Part shown: positions 1 to 10,468 of the stretch, piece by piece
Layout of the letters: every line of letters starts with the position of its first letter
Position numbering within the stretch: position 1 is the first letter of the stretch
From: Drosophila miranda
Taxonomy: Eukaryota; Arthropoda; Insecta; Diptera; Drosophilidae
Length of the DNA: 64,000 nt
Reading direction: 5' to 3'
NCBI RefSeq assembly: GCF_003369915.1
Contig: NW_022881603.1
Span: 16,985,515 to 17,049,514 of the forward strand
Position numbers and translations under genes: made by a program
Notes under the pieces: generated by a model
Databases searched by the model: none
Told to the model about the DNA's origin: nothing
The model's input: the letters and a program-made list of their open reading frames with translations, nothing else

Positions 1-190
1 TGTTTTGATATTTAATAATTTCTCTGAATCGATGTGTTTCAGGTAATCCTGCCTCAATAATTTTGGATTAACGATCCCTAATCTTGTTAGCTGCATGCCT
101 AATTCAATATCCTCTATGTACTCTGTAAAATGTTGGAGGTTAAATATTAATATCTCTAGTTGCTTATTTCTATCATTATCCTTGTTTAAT

Positions 191-787
191 TTATTGACAA
201 CTTCTATGCCAGAATTTACTGCTTGAATTCGTTAATCCGTTAGCTTGAACACTGTGGCTAGCCAGATTGTTTATTTTCCCTTCTAATTCGACTTTATCAT
301 CTTGATCTAATGTTCCAAATAGATATTTATATACTGTGCCTACTGCATTTATAAGGCCTCTTTTGTTTCTTTTGGCTATTTTGATGCCGTTGAATTCACG
401 TTGCAATTTCTCGACTAAATATTGAACTTGGATTTCGTTATTAAATTGGGTTGCCTGTTCTAGTAAACTTGGATATGTTTCATCTGTTCTTGTTATATTA
501 ATTGTTAGATAATGGTATTCATAATTAATGGGTATGTTAATGGTATTTGTTTTGAATATGAGATATCCATTCCTTGAGTTGATGGGATCTATCTCTATAT
601 TCTGTCCGGAAGACTGTAGGACGGTGAACATTAGTAAGATTATAATCTTAATCATGTTGTAGCTCCGGATTCCCAGTACTCTCTTCGGGTACTCTGCAAT
701 TATCGTATTTACTTTTATTAGATTTTTTCTTTCTTTTGAATTTCGTTTTATAGTGGGTGATTTTCCTCCCTCTATTTTTCTCTTCAA
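191..787 (-). pseudogene. env-like envelope glycoprotein fragment of the old errantivirus
   Basis: This is a 198-residue open frame from an envelope glycoprotein gene. It has a hydrophobic leader-like stretch (IKIIILLMFTVLQ, about residues 46-58), an NIT glycosylation sequon and a furin-type site RNKR, followed by a glycine-rich hydrophobic segment like the fusion peptide of insect errantivirus Env. It overlaps the end of the integrase frame, as errantiviral env genes often do. The frame starts at a TTG; the first ATG is internal. It ends early at 191 by stop or frameshift, and env-like sequence continues toward base 1 in other frames, so it is broken. Env of this family acts in membrane fusion; that role is family knowledge. 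Confidence 0.65.
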
Positions 788-1802
788 AGTGCTTTTCGTC
801 TACCTGCCAAATTTCCCCTGTTCTTTTGAACGGGTTGGTTGTTTTTGTTTTAACTAGGGGTGCATTCTTGAAGCGTGTGTCTACTTCAAAGTCGATTCTA
901 TCGTTATTCAAATGATTGATCTTCCTAACTTTATTCAGTTGAGTGTTATAATCTGGTACTCCGGCGTACAGGAAGATATCAGCTGGGGATCTTTTTGTAG
1001 TATTATGAACCGTTTTATGGTTATAAGTGTATAGAATTAACTCGAATTTTGTGAGCTTGTTTTCTATGTTATCCTCACTTGAAATGATTCTTAATTTTTC
1101 ATTGATCGTTTTATGTAGTCGTTCTACATCAGAAACTCCGTTTTTACTGGTGGTGATTTCGATTTTCACATTTTCCGCATTCAACCATGCTTGCAATGCT
1201 GCGCACATAAAGGCTGAATCTTTGTCGGCTTTAATTCCCTGTGGCTTGCCCATTTCGTTAAAGACTTTTATGATGGCTCTCTTGGTTTCTAACAAGTCGC
1301 AACTATTAACTTCTACAAGGCTAGCGAATTTAGAATATACATCAATGCATGATAGGAATTGTTGATTGCCTACAAAATAGAAATCCATGACATACTTTTC
1401 TCTGATATTTTGTATTTCCGGGGGGATTTCGAAGGTTAGATTGGTGTTACGATGCTCAGTTTTAGCAACGTTGCACGTAGGACATTCATTGATAATATTT
1501 TGGATTAACTTTTGATAATCGGGGTAGTAGAATTTTCCTTTAAACCAATTAGTGGTCTTTTCGATACCTGGGTGAAGTAGCTCTTTATGATTCTTCAATA
1601 TTTGTTCTTTGAATTCGGAGTAGTTGGGAATATTTATGAGTTTGGTACTGGATTTAATCAGTTTAGTGAAGTGATTTGGACTGATTATCTCCAGGAATGC
1701 CCTTTGGAACAGTGGGAAGTCTACTTCGTTATGGAAATATAGTGCACTCTTTTTGGTACACACATATTCCTTTATTATATCTTTTGCTAATGATTCTGTC
1801 AT
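648..1802 (-). pseudogene. Integrase region of pol, old errantivirus
   Basis: This 384-residue frame holds the retroviral integrase. The zinc-binding HHCC domain lies near residues 70-115 (HPGIEK, then CPTC). The DDE core follows: the first Asp in MDFYFVG, the second in KADKDSAF and the Glu in VERLHKTINEK. A basic C-terminal tail overlaps env. Integrase inserts element cDNA into host DNA. The frame is separated from the RT frame (ending at 2012) by about 200 bp with stops, so the original single pol frame has been broken. Confidence 0.8.
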
Positions 1803-2011
1803 TTCGGTATATGTGATTTTTATCAGTATCTTGTGGAAATAGTGGGATGTTTCTACCTTATCCTCATTACCTTTAATCAGTTCTATTTGCCTATTATAGT
1901 AATTGATTGGTCTCTCTGTAAGTGGAATATAATTTGTATTATCTTCTTGCGCGCTATGGACCGTTGCACAATCACTATTAATGGTTTCCCCGAGTAGGTT
2001 TTCGTTAATCT

Positions 2012-3643
2012 TTACTCTTGATGCGCATCGGCTACATGGTTCTCCTTTCCGGGTAAATATTTTATTTTGAAGTCAAATTCATTTAATTTGATCTTCCATC
2101 GTTGTAGCTTCATATTTGGTTCCTTGAGGTTATTCAACCAAATCAAGGGTTTGTGATCACTTAATATCTCAAACGTTTTACCAAACAGGTATGATCTGAA
2201 ATACTTAGTTGCCCAAACTATAGCTAGTAATTCCTTTTCTATTGCTGAATAATTGATTTCGTGTTCGTTTAAGGTTCTACTTGCATAGCAGATTGGTTTG
2301 TGGTCTTGCGACAACACTGCTCCTAATGCAATGTTACTTGCATCGGTTGTTACCGTGAACATTTTGTTGAAATCTGGGAATGCGAGGATGGGGTCTGAGG
2401 TGATAAGTACTTTCAATTTTTCGAAGGCCTCGACGTATTTTTCCTCGGTTGGGTCTATGACTGCTCGTTTCTTTAATTTGAGTGTCATAGGTTTTGCTAT
2501 ATTAGCGAAGTTGGGAATGAATTTCCTATAGAATCCACATAAACCTATGAATGATTTTATTTTTGTGGTTGTATTGGGTATTGGGAAGTTTATTATGGCA
2601 GATATTTTCTTTGGATTAGGAACTATGCCGTTAGTTGTTACTACATGGCCTAGGAATTCCGTTTCTTTCTTCAGGAATTCACACTTATCCATTTGTAGCT
2701 TTAAGTTGGCGTCTCTCAACTTTCCAAATACTCTCCTTAGTGACAACAGGTCTTCTTCCAATGAAGTGGAAAATATAATGATGTCGTCTAAGTATACGAG
2801 GCAATCTTTGAAGATTAACTCTTCTAGCAGATTGTTCATACATCTTTGGAAGGTAGCGGGGGCAGTGGTTAGCCCAAAGGGCATACGAGTGAACTCGTAA
2901 TGACCATGCTTCGTGGAGAAAGCTGTTTTTGGGATTGAGCTAGGTTCCATAGGAATTTGATGGAATCCCTTAGCTAAATCGATTGTTGTGAAATATTGGC
3001 ACCTACCTAGTTTATCTAGTATTTCGTCCATTCTGGGTGTAGGAAATTTATCCTTTATTGTCACCTCGTTTAGACTTCTATAATCTACTACCATACGATA
3101 TTTCTGCTTTCCTGAAGCATCTATTTTCTTTGGTATCATAGCGATGGGTGCACAATAGGGAGAGTTCGACTTACGAATGATTCCCTGTCTAATCATATCT
3201 TTGATTTGTTGAGTCACTTCTTGATCGTGTATTTGAGCATATTTATATGGTCGACGATATACAGGATCTTCGTGATGGGTTTTAATTTCGTGCTTTATAG
3301 TACTAGTGAAGGTCAAAATGTCACCTTCTTTATACTGCACGTCTTTAAATTCATAGAGAACTTTCTTTAGTTTCTCCTTTTCTTCGTCATTTAAATGTTC
3401 CAACCTTAGCTGGTTGCATTCCCTTAATTCATTCTCTAATGCGGAAGCGAAGTATTGCTCTCCTTCAGGAGATGGGTCAAGGCACTTAGGTGTAGATATA
3501 TCTTCCTTTGAAGATGGCTTAACACCTTTGTGTGCGGTCTTGCCGACGGCAATTGCTTCTCCACTTTGGATGATTGGGTATGACCTTTCTCCTAACGTTA
3601 CCGTTTCATTTCGGTAATCGATGACGGCTTTGCTGGCCATCAA
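2012..3643 (-). pseudogene. Reverse transcriptase / RNase H region of pol, old errantivirus
   Basis: This 543-residue frame carries the gypsy-type RT. Visible motifs are MIPKK, the finger/palm segment [14 protein letters not shown], the active site YLDDII, LGHVV, and then RNase H with [15 protein letters not shown] and ELLAIVWA. The frame begins at the end of the protease domain (a [14 protein letters not shown] linker) and ends where the RNase H/integrase linker loses frame. The upstream aspartic protease region (3.65-3.9 kb) is interrupted by stops. It was probably once contiguous with the integrase at 648-1802. Confidence 0.8.
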
Positions 3644-3649
3644 ATATTA

Positions 3650-4833
3650 TCTGCCTAAGAGTATGTCATAATTTTCAGAAAAATTATGAATATAAAATTT
3701 TTGTTTTGTCGGACAGTTTTTGGTTGCATCGCGTGTAATGCTCTGAGTCAGACGGACGGGTCCATTGATGGTATGGACGGTGAGGTTGTCGCTATCGACT
3801 TTGGAATCTGTATAGTTTTCTTTTATTATATTTATTGACGATCCCGAGTCCGCGATACCTCTTAATTTTTTATTATTTACGATTATTTCTATATATGGTC
3901 TTCCTCGATTTCTTCCGAGGCACTCTGCTGAAAATTTACATCCATTTTCATTTGTCCGCTTTGGCTTTCCCTAGATCGTTTGACTGGCTGATTTGGTGCA
4001 CTGCTACCTGCCTGTGTCTGATTGATTTGATAGTTTGTGGGATTCTGGACTCTGCCCTGGTTTAAGGAATTTCTAAATTCGTTAAATAACCCTTTATTAT
4101 TTACGGCATTATTTCCTGAATTATTTCGATTCGATCCAAGATTATTTCTGGAAGTACTTGGGTTTTGATTGTTATAATCGTTACTACTATAGCGAGGGTA
4201 ATAAGTTCCAACATTCCTACGATTGTTATTTCCGTGTCTTTAATGTTCGTGATTCTTGTTATCAGTTACGAAATTTTCGTAGATTCCTAACTCTTGAGCT
4301 GATTTTTCTAGATTAGCCATAGTAGAAATGTCTTTTTTTGCTAAAATGATGAATAGTTTATTGGGTAGAGCATCTTCTATGGTATGTCTGGTGGCATTTG
4401 CCAGAGCGTTTTTAAAGATTATCTTATTTTCTGGGCTAGTCTCCAGATTTAGTTTACTTACTATAACATTTGACTTAATTTCTAGTTCTTCTACGAACTT
4501 ACGAATATTCCCATTGAATTTGGTGTCGTGTAATTGTTGTAGCAGCGTCTCGTATGGAGTGTGGTTGTTGAATTTGCTGATTAGGGCTGCTTTTAGATCG
4601 GTCCAGGTGTTGGGTTGAAGGCTTTGTGATAAAAGTTGTGCTCGTCCGCACAGTTGACCCTAAGTGGCTCCGTACATGATGCTTTGTTGCCGGATGTCTT
4701 CTGTTGGGTACAATTCGGAGATGGACTCAATCCTGCTTATGAACGAGCTTAGGCGTTCTTGGCATCCGTCGTATGGTGGAATTTGCCTGATTGACTTCAA
4801 GGCTTGGTTCAGGTGTATTTCTGTTAGCGGCAT
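3650..4833 (-). pseudogene. Degraded gag and protease region of the old errantivirus
   Basis: An ATG at 4833 opens a gag-like frame that starts MPLTEIHLNQAL. It is stopped by a TAG at 4660-4662 and continues in frame for some distance beyond it, with further breaks downstream. The asparagine-rich stretch at about 4.08-4.25 kb resembles the C-terminal half of errantiviral Gag. Protease residues lie nearest the RT. No long open frame survives. Confidence 0.6.
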
Positions 4834-4885
4834 GTTGATTTCTTTTTATTTATTTATTTTTTCTAATATTAATTGAGTTTCGTGT

Positions 4886-5178
4886 TGTAGGCCGTCTAAC
4901 CCGGGAATTGTAGTGACCAATATCGGTGCGTGAGTGAACTGTATAGGTATAAAAACACAAACCCGGTGATTTAATGTAACTCTTTTTTATTAGCTGCGCG
5001 TCCGTCTCTCACAATCGCCATTTACAAAGTGCACTCACTCTCTTCTCGATGTTTCTTATCCGATATCTCACTATTGGTATTTCCCACCGAGTGTATCGAT
5101 GGTGCGGTAAATACCAATGCGCGCTGTATGCTATTTTAAATACTAGTTGAATGCCTCACTAATTATTACCTTGCTACA
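4886..5178 (-). repeat. 3' LTR of the young mdg3-like element
   Basis: 293 bp, TGTAG...CTACA. It matches the partner LTR at all positions but one. Confidence 0.9.
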
Positions 5179-5285
5179 ATTCGGCCATCCTGACCGGAGT
5201 GCTCCTGAACTCCTTACATTTAATTTAGTTTCTAGATAGGTTGATTTATTACAGTTGGGTGTGGTTTACTCTTAATATTCTAAGT

Positions 5286-6893
5286 TTACGTGTTACAATC
5301 ATTTTCTTCATTTTGATTCCCTGTGACATTTGCATTATTACCATTTTCAATCCACGGCTTCATATTTGCCACCGCCCAAACTCCTTTATACGGGATCCTT
5401 GATTGTTGAAACCCCTCTACATCTTCTAGCAAATCCCTATCATTTTTTAACACCTTTGATATCTTATAAGGTCCTTTGAACTTCGGGATAAGCTTTTTAG
5501 ACACCCCTGTATGAGTGTCGAAATTTCTCACCATAACTAGATCATTATCTACGTACACGTGTGGCTCCCTTCGCTTTGAATTTGTTGCTTGTTTGTTATA
5601 AGACTGTATTTTTTCCTGATGAGTGCCTGCTACTGCTCTAATCTTTTCTATATCCCTTGTTGCCCGCTGTTCGGTTAGTTCGTCTAGATGATCTTTTAGT
5701 AAATCTGAAACCTTTCCTTTTTGTACGACCCCAAACAACATTCTGCTCGGGTGTTCATTAATTGTTCTTTGAATTGTGTTGTTCATCGCGTGTTCTACTG
5801 TTTCCACCACCATATCCCAATGTAATCCTTTTTCCGGGTCAACAAGCTTTGCAATCATGGGTCCCAAACTTCTGTTCACCCTTTCTACCTGCCCGTTGGC
5901 CTGTGGCGACCCTGTTGCTATCTTTACGTGTTTAACATTGCTCTGTTCTAAGAATTCTTCAAACTCTTTTGACGTGAAACAGCTTCCTCTGTCTGACACA
6001 ATGCATCTGGGTCTACTGTAAGCTCGGAAATAATCTTTCATTGCAATTACTGCTTCCTTTGTGCTAGTGGTTTTGGTCGTATAAAGTCTTACGAATTTGG
6101 TGAACGCGTCTATTACTACTAAAACATGTTTGTTGGCCCTGCCTTTGTCGACTGGCCCGAAATGGTCGATATGTACTACCTCGAATGGTCCTGACCCTTT
6201 TGGTATGTTGTGTAAAAACCCTTCCTCTTTTCCGTGTTTTGCTGAGTACGCTATGCATTTTAGACAGTTTTCAATGTGTCGCTTGGCTTTATACCTTACG
6301 TTTGAGATCCAGTAGCTTTTCGATATAGCGTCGGTCATCTTGTCTATACCGACGTGCCCTAGTTCATCGTGGTACTTATAGAGTACGTGGCCTTCCATTT
6401 CCTCGGGTACGCAGAATAGGATAGTATTGTTATCTTTTTTCCTGTATATTATTCCGTTTCTCATCTCATAATGTTTGTGTTCTGATTTCTGTAACGTTTC
6501 TCTCAGCTCCATCAGTTTGTTATCTCTGTTTTGGCATATAATTAAATTTTCTTCAAAGGTGTTTGTGTCTACCGTGAGTATCTGAACGGCTCTGCTTAGC
6601 GCATCTACGTGTTGCATTCTACTTCCTGACCTGTGTTCTAACTTGTAGTCATAATTTTGTAACTCTAACGCCCAGCGGGCAATGCGTGGATTGAGTTCTT
6701 TTTTGTTTAGAGTCATAGTTAGCGCGTTGCAGTCTGTCACTATTTTGAAGGGTATGCCTTGCACGTATACTCTAAACCGTTGTAGTGCATAAATTATCGC
6801 TAGTGTCTCCAGTTCAAAGCTGTGGTATTTTGCTTCGGTAATTGTTGTCCGCTTGGAGAAATAAAACACCGGGTGCATTCTGCCATCACCCAT
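5286..6893 (-). CDS. Pol C-terminal part (RNase H, integrase) of the young LTR element, shifted by one base
   Basis: This 535-residue frame continues RNase H exactly where the upstream frame stops (PVFYFSKRTT, then FELETLAIIYALQRF). It runs through an HHCC zinc site (HDELGHVGIDKM with CLKC) and an integrase core: DHFGPVDKG, SDRGSCFTS and the Glu in QVERVNRS. The chromodomain-less tail has a GPYKI motif. The overlap with the upstream frame is 8 nt. A one-base insertion in the GGG run near 6891 would explain it. A programmed shift here is unlikely, because it falls inside a folded domain. Confidence 0.85.
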   Translation of the reverse strand: MGDGRMHPVFYFSKRTTITEAKYHSFELETLAIIYALQRFRVYVQGIPFKIVTDCNALTMTLNKKELNPRIARWALELQNYDYKLEHRSGSRMQHVDALSRAVQILTVDTNTFEENLIICQNRDNKLMELRETLQKSEHKHYEMRNGIIYRKKDNNTILFCVPEEMEGHVLYKYHDELGHVGIDKMTDAISKSYWISNVRYKAKRHIENCLKCIAYSAKHGKEEGFLHNIPKGSGPFEVVHIDHFGPVDKGRANKHVLVVIDAFTKFVRLYTTKTTSTKEAVIAMKDYFRAYSRPRCIVSDRGSCFTSKEFEEFLEQSNVKHVKIATGSPQANGQVERVNRSLGPMIAKLVDPEKGLHWDMVVETVEHAMNNTIQRTINEHPSRMLFGVVQKGKVSDLLKDHLDELTEQRATRDIEKIRAVAGTHQEKIQSYNKQATNSKRREPHVYVDNDLVMVRNFDTHTGVSKKLIPKFKGPYKISKVLKNDRDLLEDVEGFQQSRIPYKGVWAVANMKPWIENGNNANVTGNQNEENDCNT

Positions 6894-9800
6894 TCTGCAT
6901 TAGAATTGACCCGAAACCTAACGAACTTGCATCGCAATGTAATTCTGTCGGATCTCTGGGATTGTAAAGTGCCAAGATCGGTGCTTCCAACAAATTACTT
7001 TTGAGTTGTTCGAAACATTCTAGTTCTACGATACCGAATTCAAACTTCCTGTCTTTTTTGACCAAATCATAAAGGGGCTTAGCTTTCGTAGAAAAATCTT
7101 TTACGAACCGTCTAAAGTAAGAACATAACCCTAAGAAACTCTGCACTTCGTTCGTTTTCGTGGGGACTGGGAACCCTTTTACTGCCTGTAATCCCTTCGT
7201 ATCTGGTTTAATTCCGTTACCCGATATGGAATAGCCCAGGTACTTAACTTCTGACTGTAAGAATTCGCATTTATCAATCCTTAATTCAAGTTTATTCTCT
7301 ACCAATCGTCTCATCACTTCTTGTAAAATTTCCATGTGACTATCACTATCTTTTGTTGCTACCATAATATCGTCCATGTATATTATAACTTTGTCTTCCT
7401 TTACCATATCTGCAAAAATGTTGTTTGTGAATCTTTGAAACACCGCCGATGCATTTCGTAACCCGAACGGCATCCTCAACCATTCGTATTGTCCCATGGG
7501 GGTCGTGAACGATGTGTATTTAACTGAATCTTTATGCATAAATACGTGGAAGTATCCATTCTTCAGGTCTAACTTGGTGAAAAGTCTTTTCCCTGACAGT
7601 TTATCTAGTAGGTCGTCTATCAGAGGTGTTGGGTAATTGTCCTTTATCATACCTTTATTAAGTGTGCGATAATCGACGCACAGTCTCAACTCTCCCGAAT
7701 TCTTTTTTACCAGTACTATAGGCGAAACGTATTCTGACTCACTGGTTCTGATGTAACCTTTTTCTGTGTATTCGTCTATCATTTTCTGTACTTGGGCTTT
7801 TTCGCTATACGACAGTCTTCTAGGTGGGCAATGAAACGGTTTTTCGTGTTCGAAATTCAACTTCATTTCCCACTTGGTTTGTGGTAAGTTTGGTCTTTCT
7901 GCGTTTACATACGCTGTCCTAAACATGTATTTAAGTCGTCCTGCGAGTTCTTGGCTACAATCTGTCCCTACTTTCAACTCCCAGTCGTTTTCTTTGTCTG
8001 GATACTGGCTTGGTAGTTCGTTGAAATTGGTTTTTACGCTCTCGCAGGTATCGCTGTCTTCCAGACACTCAACCATTGCAGAACACTCATTTTCTACCTT
8101 GCCTCCACTTTCTACTTCATGCTTATTCTCTTTATCACCCTCATCTTTAACTTCACATTCATATTCTCCTAAACACTCATTCTCTATTTTCCACTCATTT
8201 TTTTCTAACCACTCATTTTCTCCTAAACACTCATTTTCTTCTAAACACTCATTTTCTCCTAAACACTCATTTTCTTCTAAACACTCATTTTCTCCTAAAC
8301 ACTCATTTTCTTCTAAACACTCATTTTTTTCTAAACACTCATTTTTTATTTCACACTCGTTTTTTGTCTCACTCTCCTTCTCCTTGCAAATGTCACTTAC
8401 AATTTTAAATTTGCATAAATTCATAAAATCCCTACCTAACACAGCCTCATAGCCCATCGACTCGTCTGCCACTACTAGTAATTCAAAGTTGATTCGATTT
8501 TTGTTAATAATTACAAAACTGGGTATTTTACCAAAGATGTTAAGTTTGCTATTATTTAGTCCAACATAAGCGTAATCCGCATTTCTATTCAAAATAAATT
8601 CAATTTCTCTGTTTTTCTTGTCTTTGTTAAACTTATATAAACTTAAATCATCTTCTTTGATTTCGTTCGAACTTAATCGTGAGCGCTCTTCCACTTTATT
8701 TAGGTTATTTTCCGACTGGTGCTCTAGACACGATAACTTCATAAAACTTATTGGGCTCCCTGAGTCGATGAGGCAATCTAAGGACAAGCATTTGTTATTG
8801 TAATTGCTAATGTATATATTAAATTTGTATATATAATCGTTATGTACCTTGTACTTCTTTTCGTCACAGTGTGACACCTGGTGACTCATGCTGCCGCATC
8901 CGTAGCACGCTCCTCTTTCGCGCTTGGGCTTGCGGCACTCCCCTGCCACGTGGCCCAAAGAGTTGCAGTTGTAGCAGCGAATGGGTGTTGGCGAGGCTCC
9001 AGTGTTTGCCCCTTCAGTTGAACCGTACTTCTTTGGCAGCATGATCTTCTCGAACGCCTTGAGTAGTTGATATGGAGCGCCAAAGCACTGCATGTGGGCT
9101 TGCCTACGCAGGCCTACATCTGGGATACCTTCGATGACTCCGTCAATAAACTCCTCGTCGTCAATGACTATGCGGGATGCCAGCGACACTTTGGCGTTGA
9201 AGTACATCGAGAACTCCTCGCCACGTGCCCATGAACGGGACTCGAACTTGCGACGGAGCAACAGTTTGCTTTCCTTGGGATGGAAAGTGTCTTCCATGAC
9301 GTTCAACAATTGATCGATTGGCAGCGACATGTGCTCCGGACTCGAATGCAGCCACACCAATGCTTTGTCCTTAAGCTTCGACATTAGCAGCATTAGTAGC
9401 TTCTCATCCTTCAGTTTGTTCACTTTTGCGACGGCCTTAAACTGCGCGATCCAAGTTGTGACGTCATCGTTGTTTCCAGAAATGTTGCCATGATATGTTG
9501 GCAACATGTCTTTGGCGGCATTTAGCAACATGACGCCAGCGTCATTGCTGGCGGCTGGTGTTGTGTTCTCTCCTCTCCCTTCCTTCTCCCTCTCGCTCTG
9601 CAGCTTCAGCAGCTCGATTTGCAGTTTTAACATTTCAACCTCTGCTCGATATTCGCCATGGTTGTTGTTGTGCCCAGGCGCTTGCGGTGCTTTTTCGTTC
9701 TTCTCTTTGCGTTCGTTCTTCGTCGAGTCTTGATCTGCGGCCGCCTCATCTTCCCTCTCGTTCTCGCATGTTTCGGCTGCCGGTGGTCCCTGTCCCCGCA

Positions 9801-9930
9801 GCTCTACTGGTATTTCGTTAAGTCTCGCTGCCATGGCAGCTTTGCTTCCACCTTTTGGTAGATTGAGGGACTCCAGCCATTCGCGCAGCTGGGCGGCCGA
9901 GAACTCCTCCGTGCCGACCAAGTCCGACAT
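6886..9930 (-). CDS. Gag-Pol polyprotein, N-terminal part (Gag, protease, RT) of the young LTR element
   Basis: A 1014-residue frame begins with ATG 9930. Order: a SAP-like N-terminal segment (residues 1-50), a charged coiled-coil region, a capsid-like region (about 140-300), two zinc knuckles (CYNCNSLGHVAGEC at about 320 and CYGCGSMSHQVSHC at about 342), an aspartic protease (IDSGSPISF, about residue 390), a linker of short acidic repeats (about 525-600), and the RT with YMDDIMVATKD. The last residues enter RNase H (HCDASSLGFGS). It then stops within a GGG run near 6891, where the next frame (5286-6893) picks up the same domain. It supplies the structural and replication proteins of the element. 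Confidence 0.88.
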   Translation of the reverse strand: MSDLVGTEEFSAAQLREWLESLNLPKGGSKAAMAARLNEIPVELRGQGPPAAETCENEREDEAAADQDSTKNERKEKNEKAPQAPGHNNNHGEYRAEVEMLKLQIELLKLQSEREKEGRGENTTPAASNDAGVMLLNAAKDMLPTYHGNISGNNDDVTTWIAQFKAVAKVNKLKDEKLLMLLMSKLKDKALVWLHSSPEHMSLPIDQLLNVMEDTFHPKESKLLLRRKFESRSWARGEEFSMYFNAKVSLASRIVIDDEEFIDGVIEGIPDVGLRRQAHMQCFGAPYQLLKAFEKIMLPKKYGSTEGANTGASPTPIRCYNCNSLGHVAGECRKPKRERGACYGCGSMSHQVSHCDEKKYKVHNDYIYKFNIYISNYNNKCLSLDCLIDSGSPISFMKLSCLEHQSENNLNKVEERSRLSSNEIKEDDLSLYKFNKDKKNREIEFILNRNADYAYVGLNNSKLNIFGKIPSFVIINKNRINFELLVVADESMGYEAVLGRDFMNLCKFKIVSDICKEKESETKNECEIKNECLEKNECLEENECLGENECLEENECLGENECLEENECLGENEWLEKNEWKIENECLGEYECEVKDEGDKENKHEVESGGKVENECSAMVECLEDSDTCESVKTNFNELPSQYPDKENDWELKVGTDCSQELAGRLKYMFRTAYVNAERPNLPQTKWEMKLNFEHEKPFHCPPRRLSYSEKAQVQKMIDEYTEKGYIRTSESEYVSPIVLVKKNSGELRLCVDYRTLNKGMIKDNYPTPLIDDLLDKLSGKRLFTKLDLKNGYFHVFMHKDSVKYTSFTTPMGQYEWLRMPFGLRNASAVFQRFTNNIFADMVKEDKVIIYMDDIMVATKDSDSHMEILQEVMRRLVENKLELRIDKCEFLQSEVKYLGYSISGNGIKPDTKGLQAVKGFPVPTKTNEVQSFLGLCSYFRRFVKDFSTKAKPLYDLVKKDRKFEFGIVELECFEQLKSNLLEAPILALYNPRDPTELHCDASSLGFGSILMQNG
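8155..8375 (-). repeat. 18-bp coding minisatellite between protease and RT
   Basis: About eleven 18-bp units encode NECLEE / NECLGE. In the centre the two unit types alternate, giving a 36-bp higher-order repeat about three times over. The outer units are more diverged. It lies in the linker between protease and RT of the young element. Confidence 0.85.
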
Positions 9931-10008
9931 GTTTTTTTTCAGCGATGGCGTCTTCGACGGACGAGATAATAAAAATTTTCGCTATTTTTCACTGGCGGCG
10001 ATTGATCG

Positions 10009-10025
10009 TATCCCACTTCTGAAAT
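10009..10025 (-). other. Primer binding site, tRNA-Leu type, young mdg3-like element
   Basis: The minus strand just inside the LTR reads TCAGAAGTGGGATACGA. This is close to the tRNA-Leu-complementary site reported for mdg3/micropia-type elements. Confidence 0.55.
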
Positions 10026-10318
10026 TGTAGGCCGTCTAACCCGGGAATTGTAGTGACCAATATCGGTGCGTGAGTGAACTGTATAGGTATAAAAACACAA
10101 ACCCGGTGATTTAATGTAACTCTTTTTTATTAGCTGCGCGTCCGTCTCTCACAATCGGCATTTACAAAGTGCACTCACTCTCTTCTCGATGTTTCTTATC
10201 CGATATCTCACTATTGGTATTTCCCACCGAGTGTATCGATGGTGCGGTAAATACCAATGCGCGCTGTATGCTATTTTAAATACTAGTTGAATGCCTCACT
10301 AATTATTACCTTGCTACA
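10026..10318 (-). repeat. 5' LTR of the young mdg3-like element
   Basis: 293 bp, and the promoter-bearing LTR for this minus-strand element. It contains TATAGGTATAAAAA-like AT-rich sequence. It differs from the 3' LTR only at 10158. Confidence 0.9.
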
Positions 10319-10450
10319 GTGTGTAGATTCTTTGGCGGATCTCTTTAGTATTAGCGTTACTTTTCCTCTGATCACTGTAGGTTATTACGCACTGTAACTG
10401 TCACTACGCCAATTGATCGTCTTAAAAAAAGGGATTCACTTTTAACTGAG

Positions 10451-10468
10451 ATCCTACCGGCTGCGCCA
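10451..10468 (-). other. Primer binding site, tRNA-Ser type, old errantivirus
   Basis: The minus strand reads TGGCGCAGCCGGTAGGATC directly inside the LTR. This closely resembles the tRNA-Ser complementary site used by 17.6/297-type elements. Confidence 0.6.

Larger units (their letters stand above)
4886..10318 (-). mobile_element. Young, complete mdg3/blastopia-like LTR retrotransposon, nested in the old errantivirus
   Basis: This is a 5433-bp element bounded by two 293-bp LTRs (4886-5178 and 10026-10318). Each LTR begins TGTAG and ends CTACA, and the two differ at one base (5018 C versus 10158 G). The flanks carry a 4-bp target duplication GTGT (4882-4885 and 10319-10322). A primer site similar to tRNA-Leu lies beside the right-hand LTR. 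It encodes one gag-pol polyprotein on the minus strand and no env. Size, LTR length, tRNA-Leu primer and gag-pol organisation fit the mdg3/blastopia/micropia group. The near-identical LTRs imply a very recent insertion. A one-base frame change in RNase H may have killed this copy. Confidence 0.9.

Noticed and set aside
7874..8452. Plus-strand 192-codon serine-rich frame
   Set aside because: It is antisense to the NEC(L) minisatellite of the young retrotransposon; the repeat, not selection, keeps it open.
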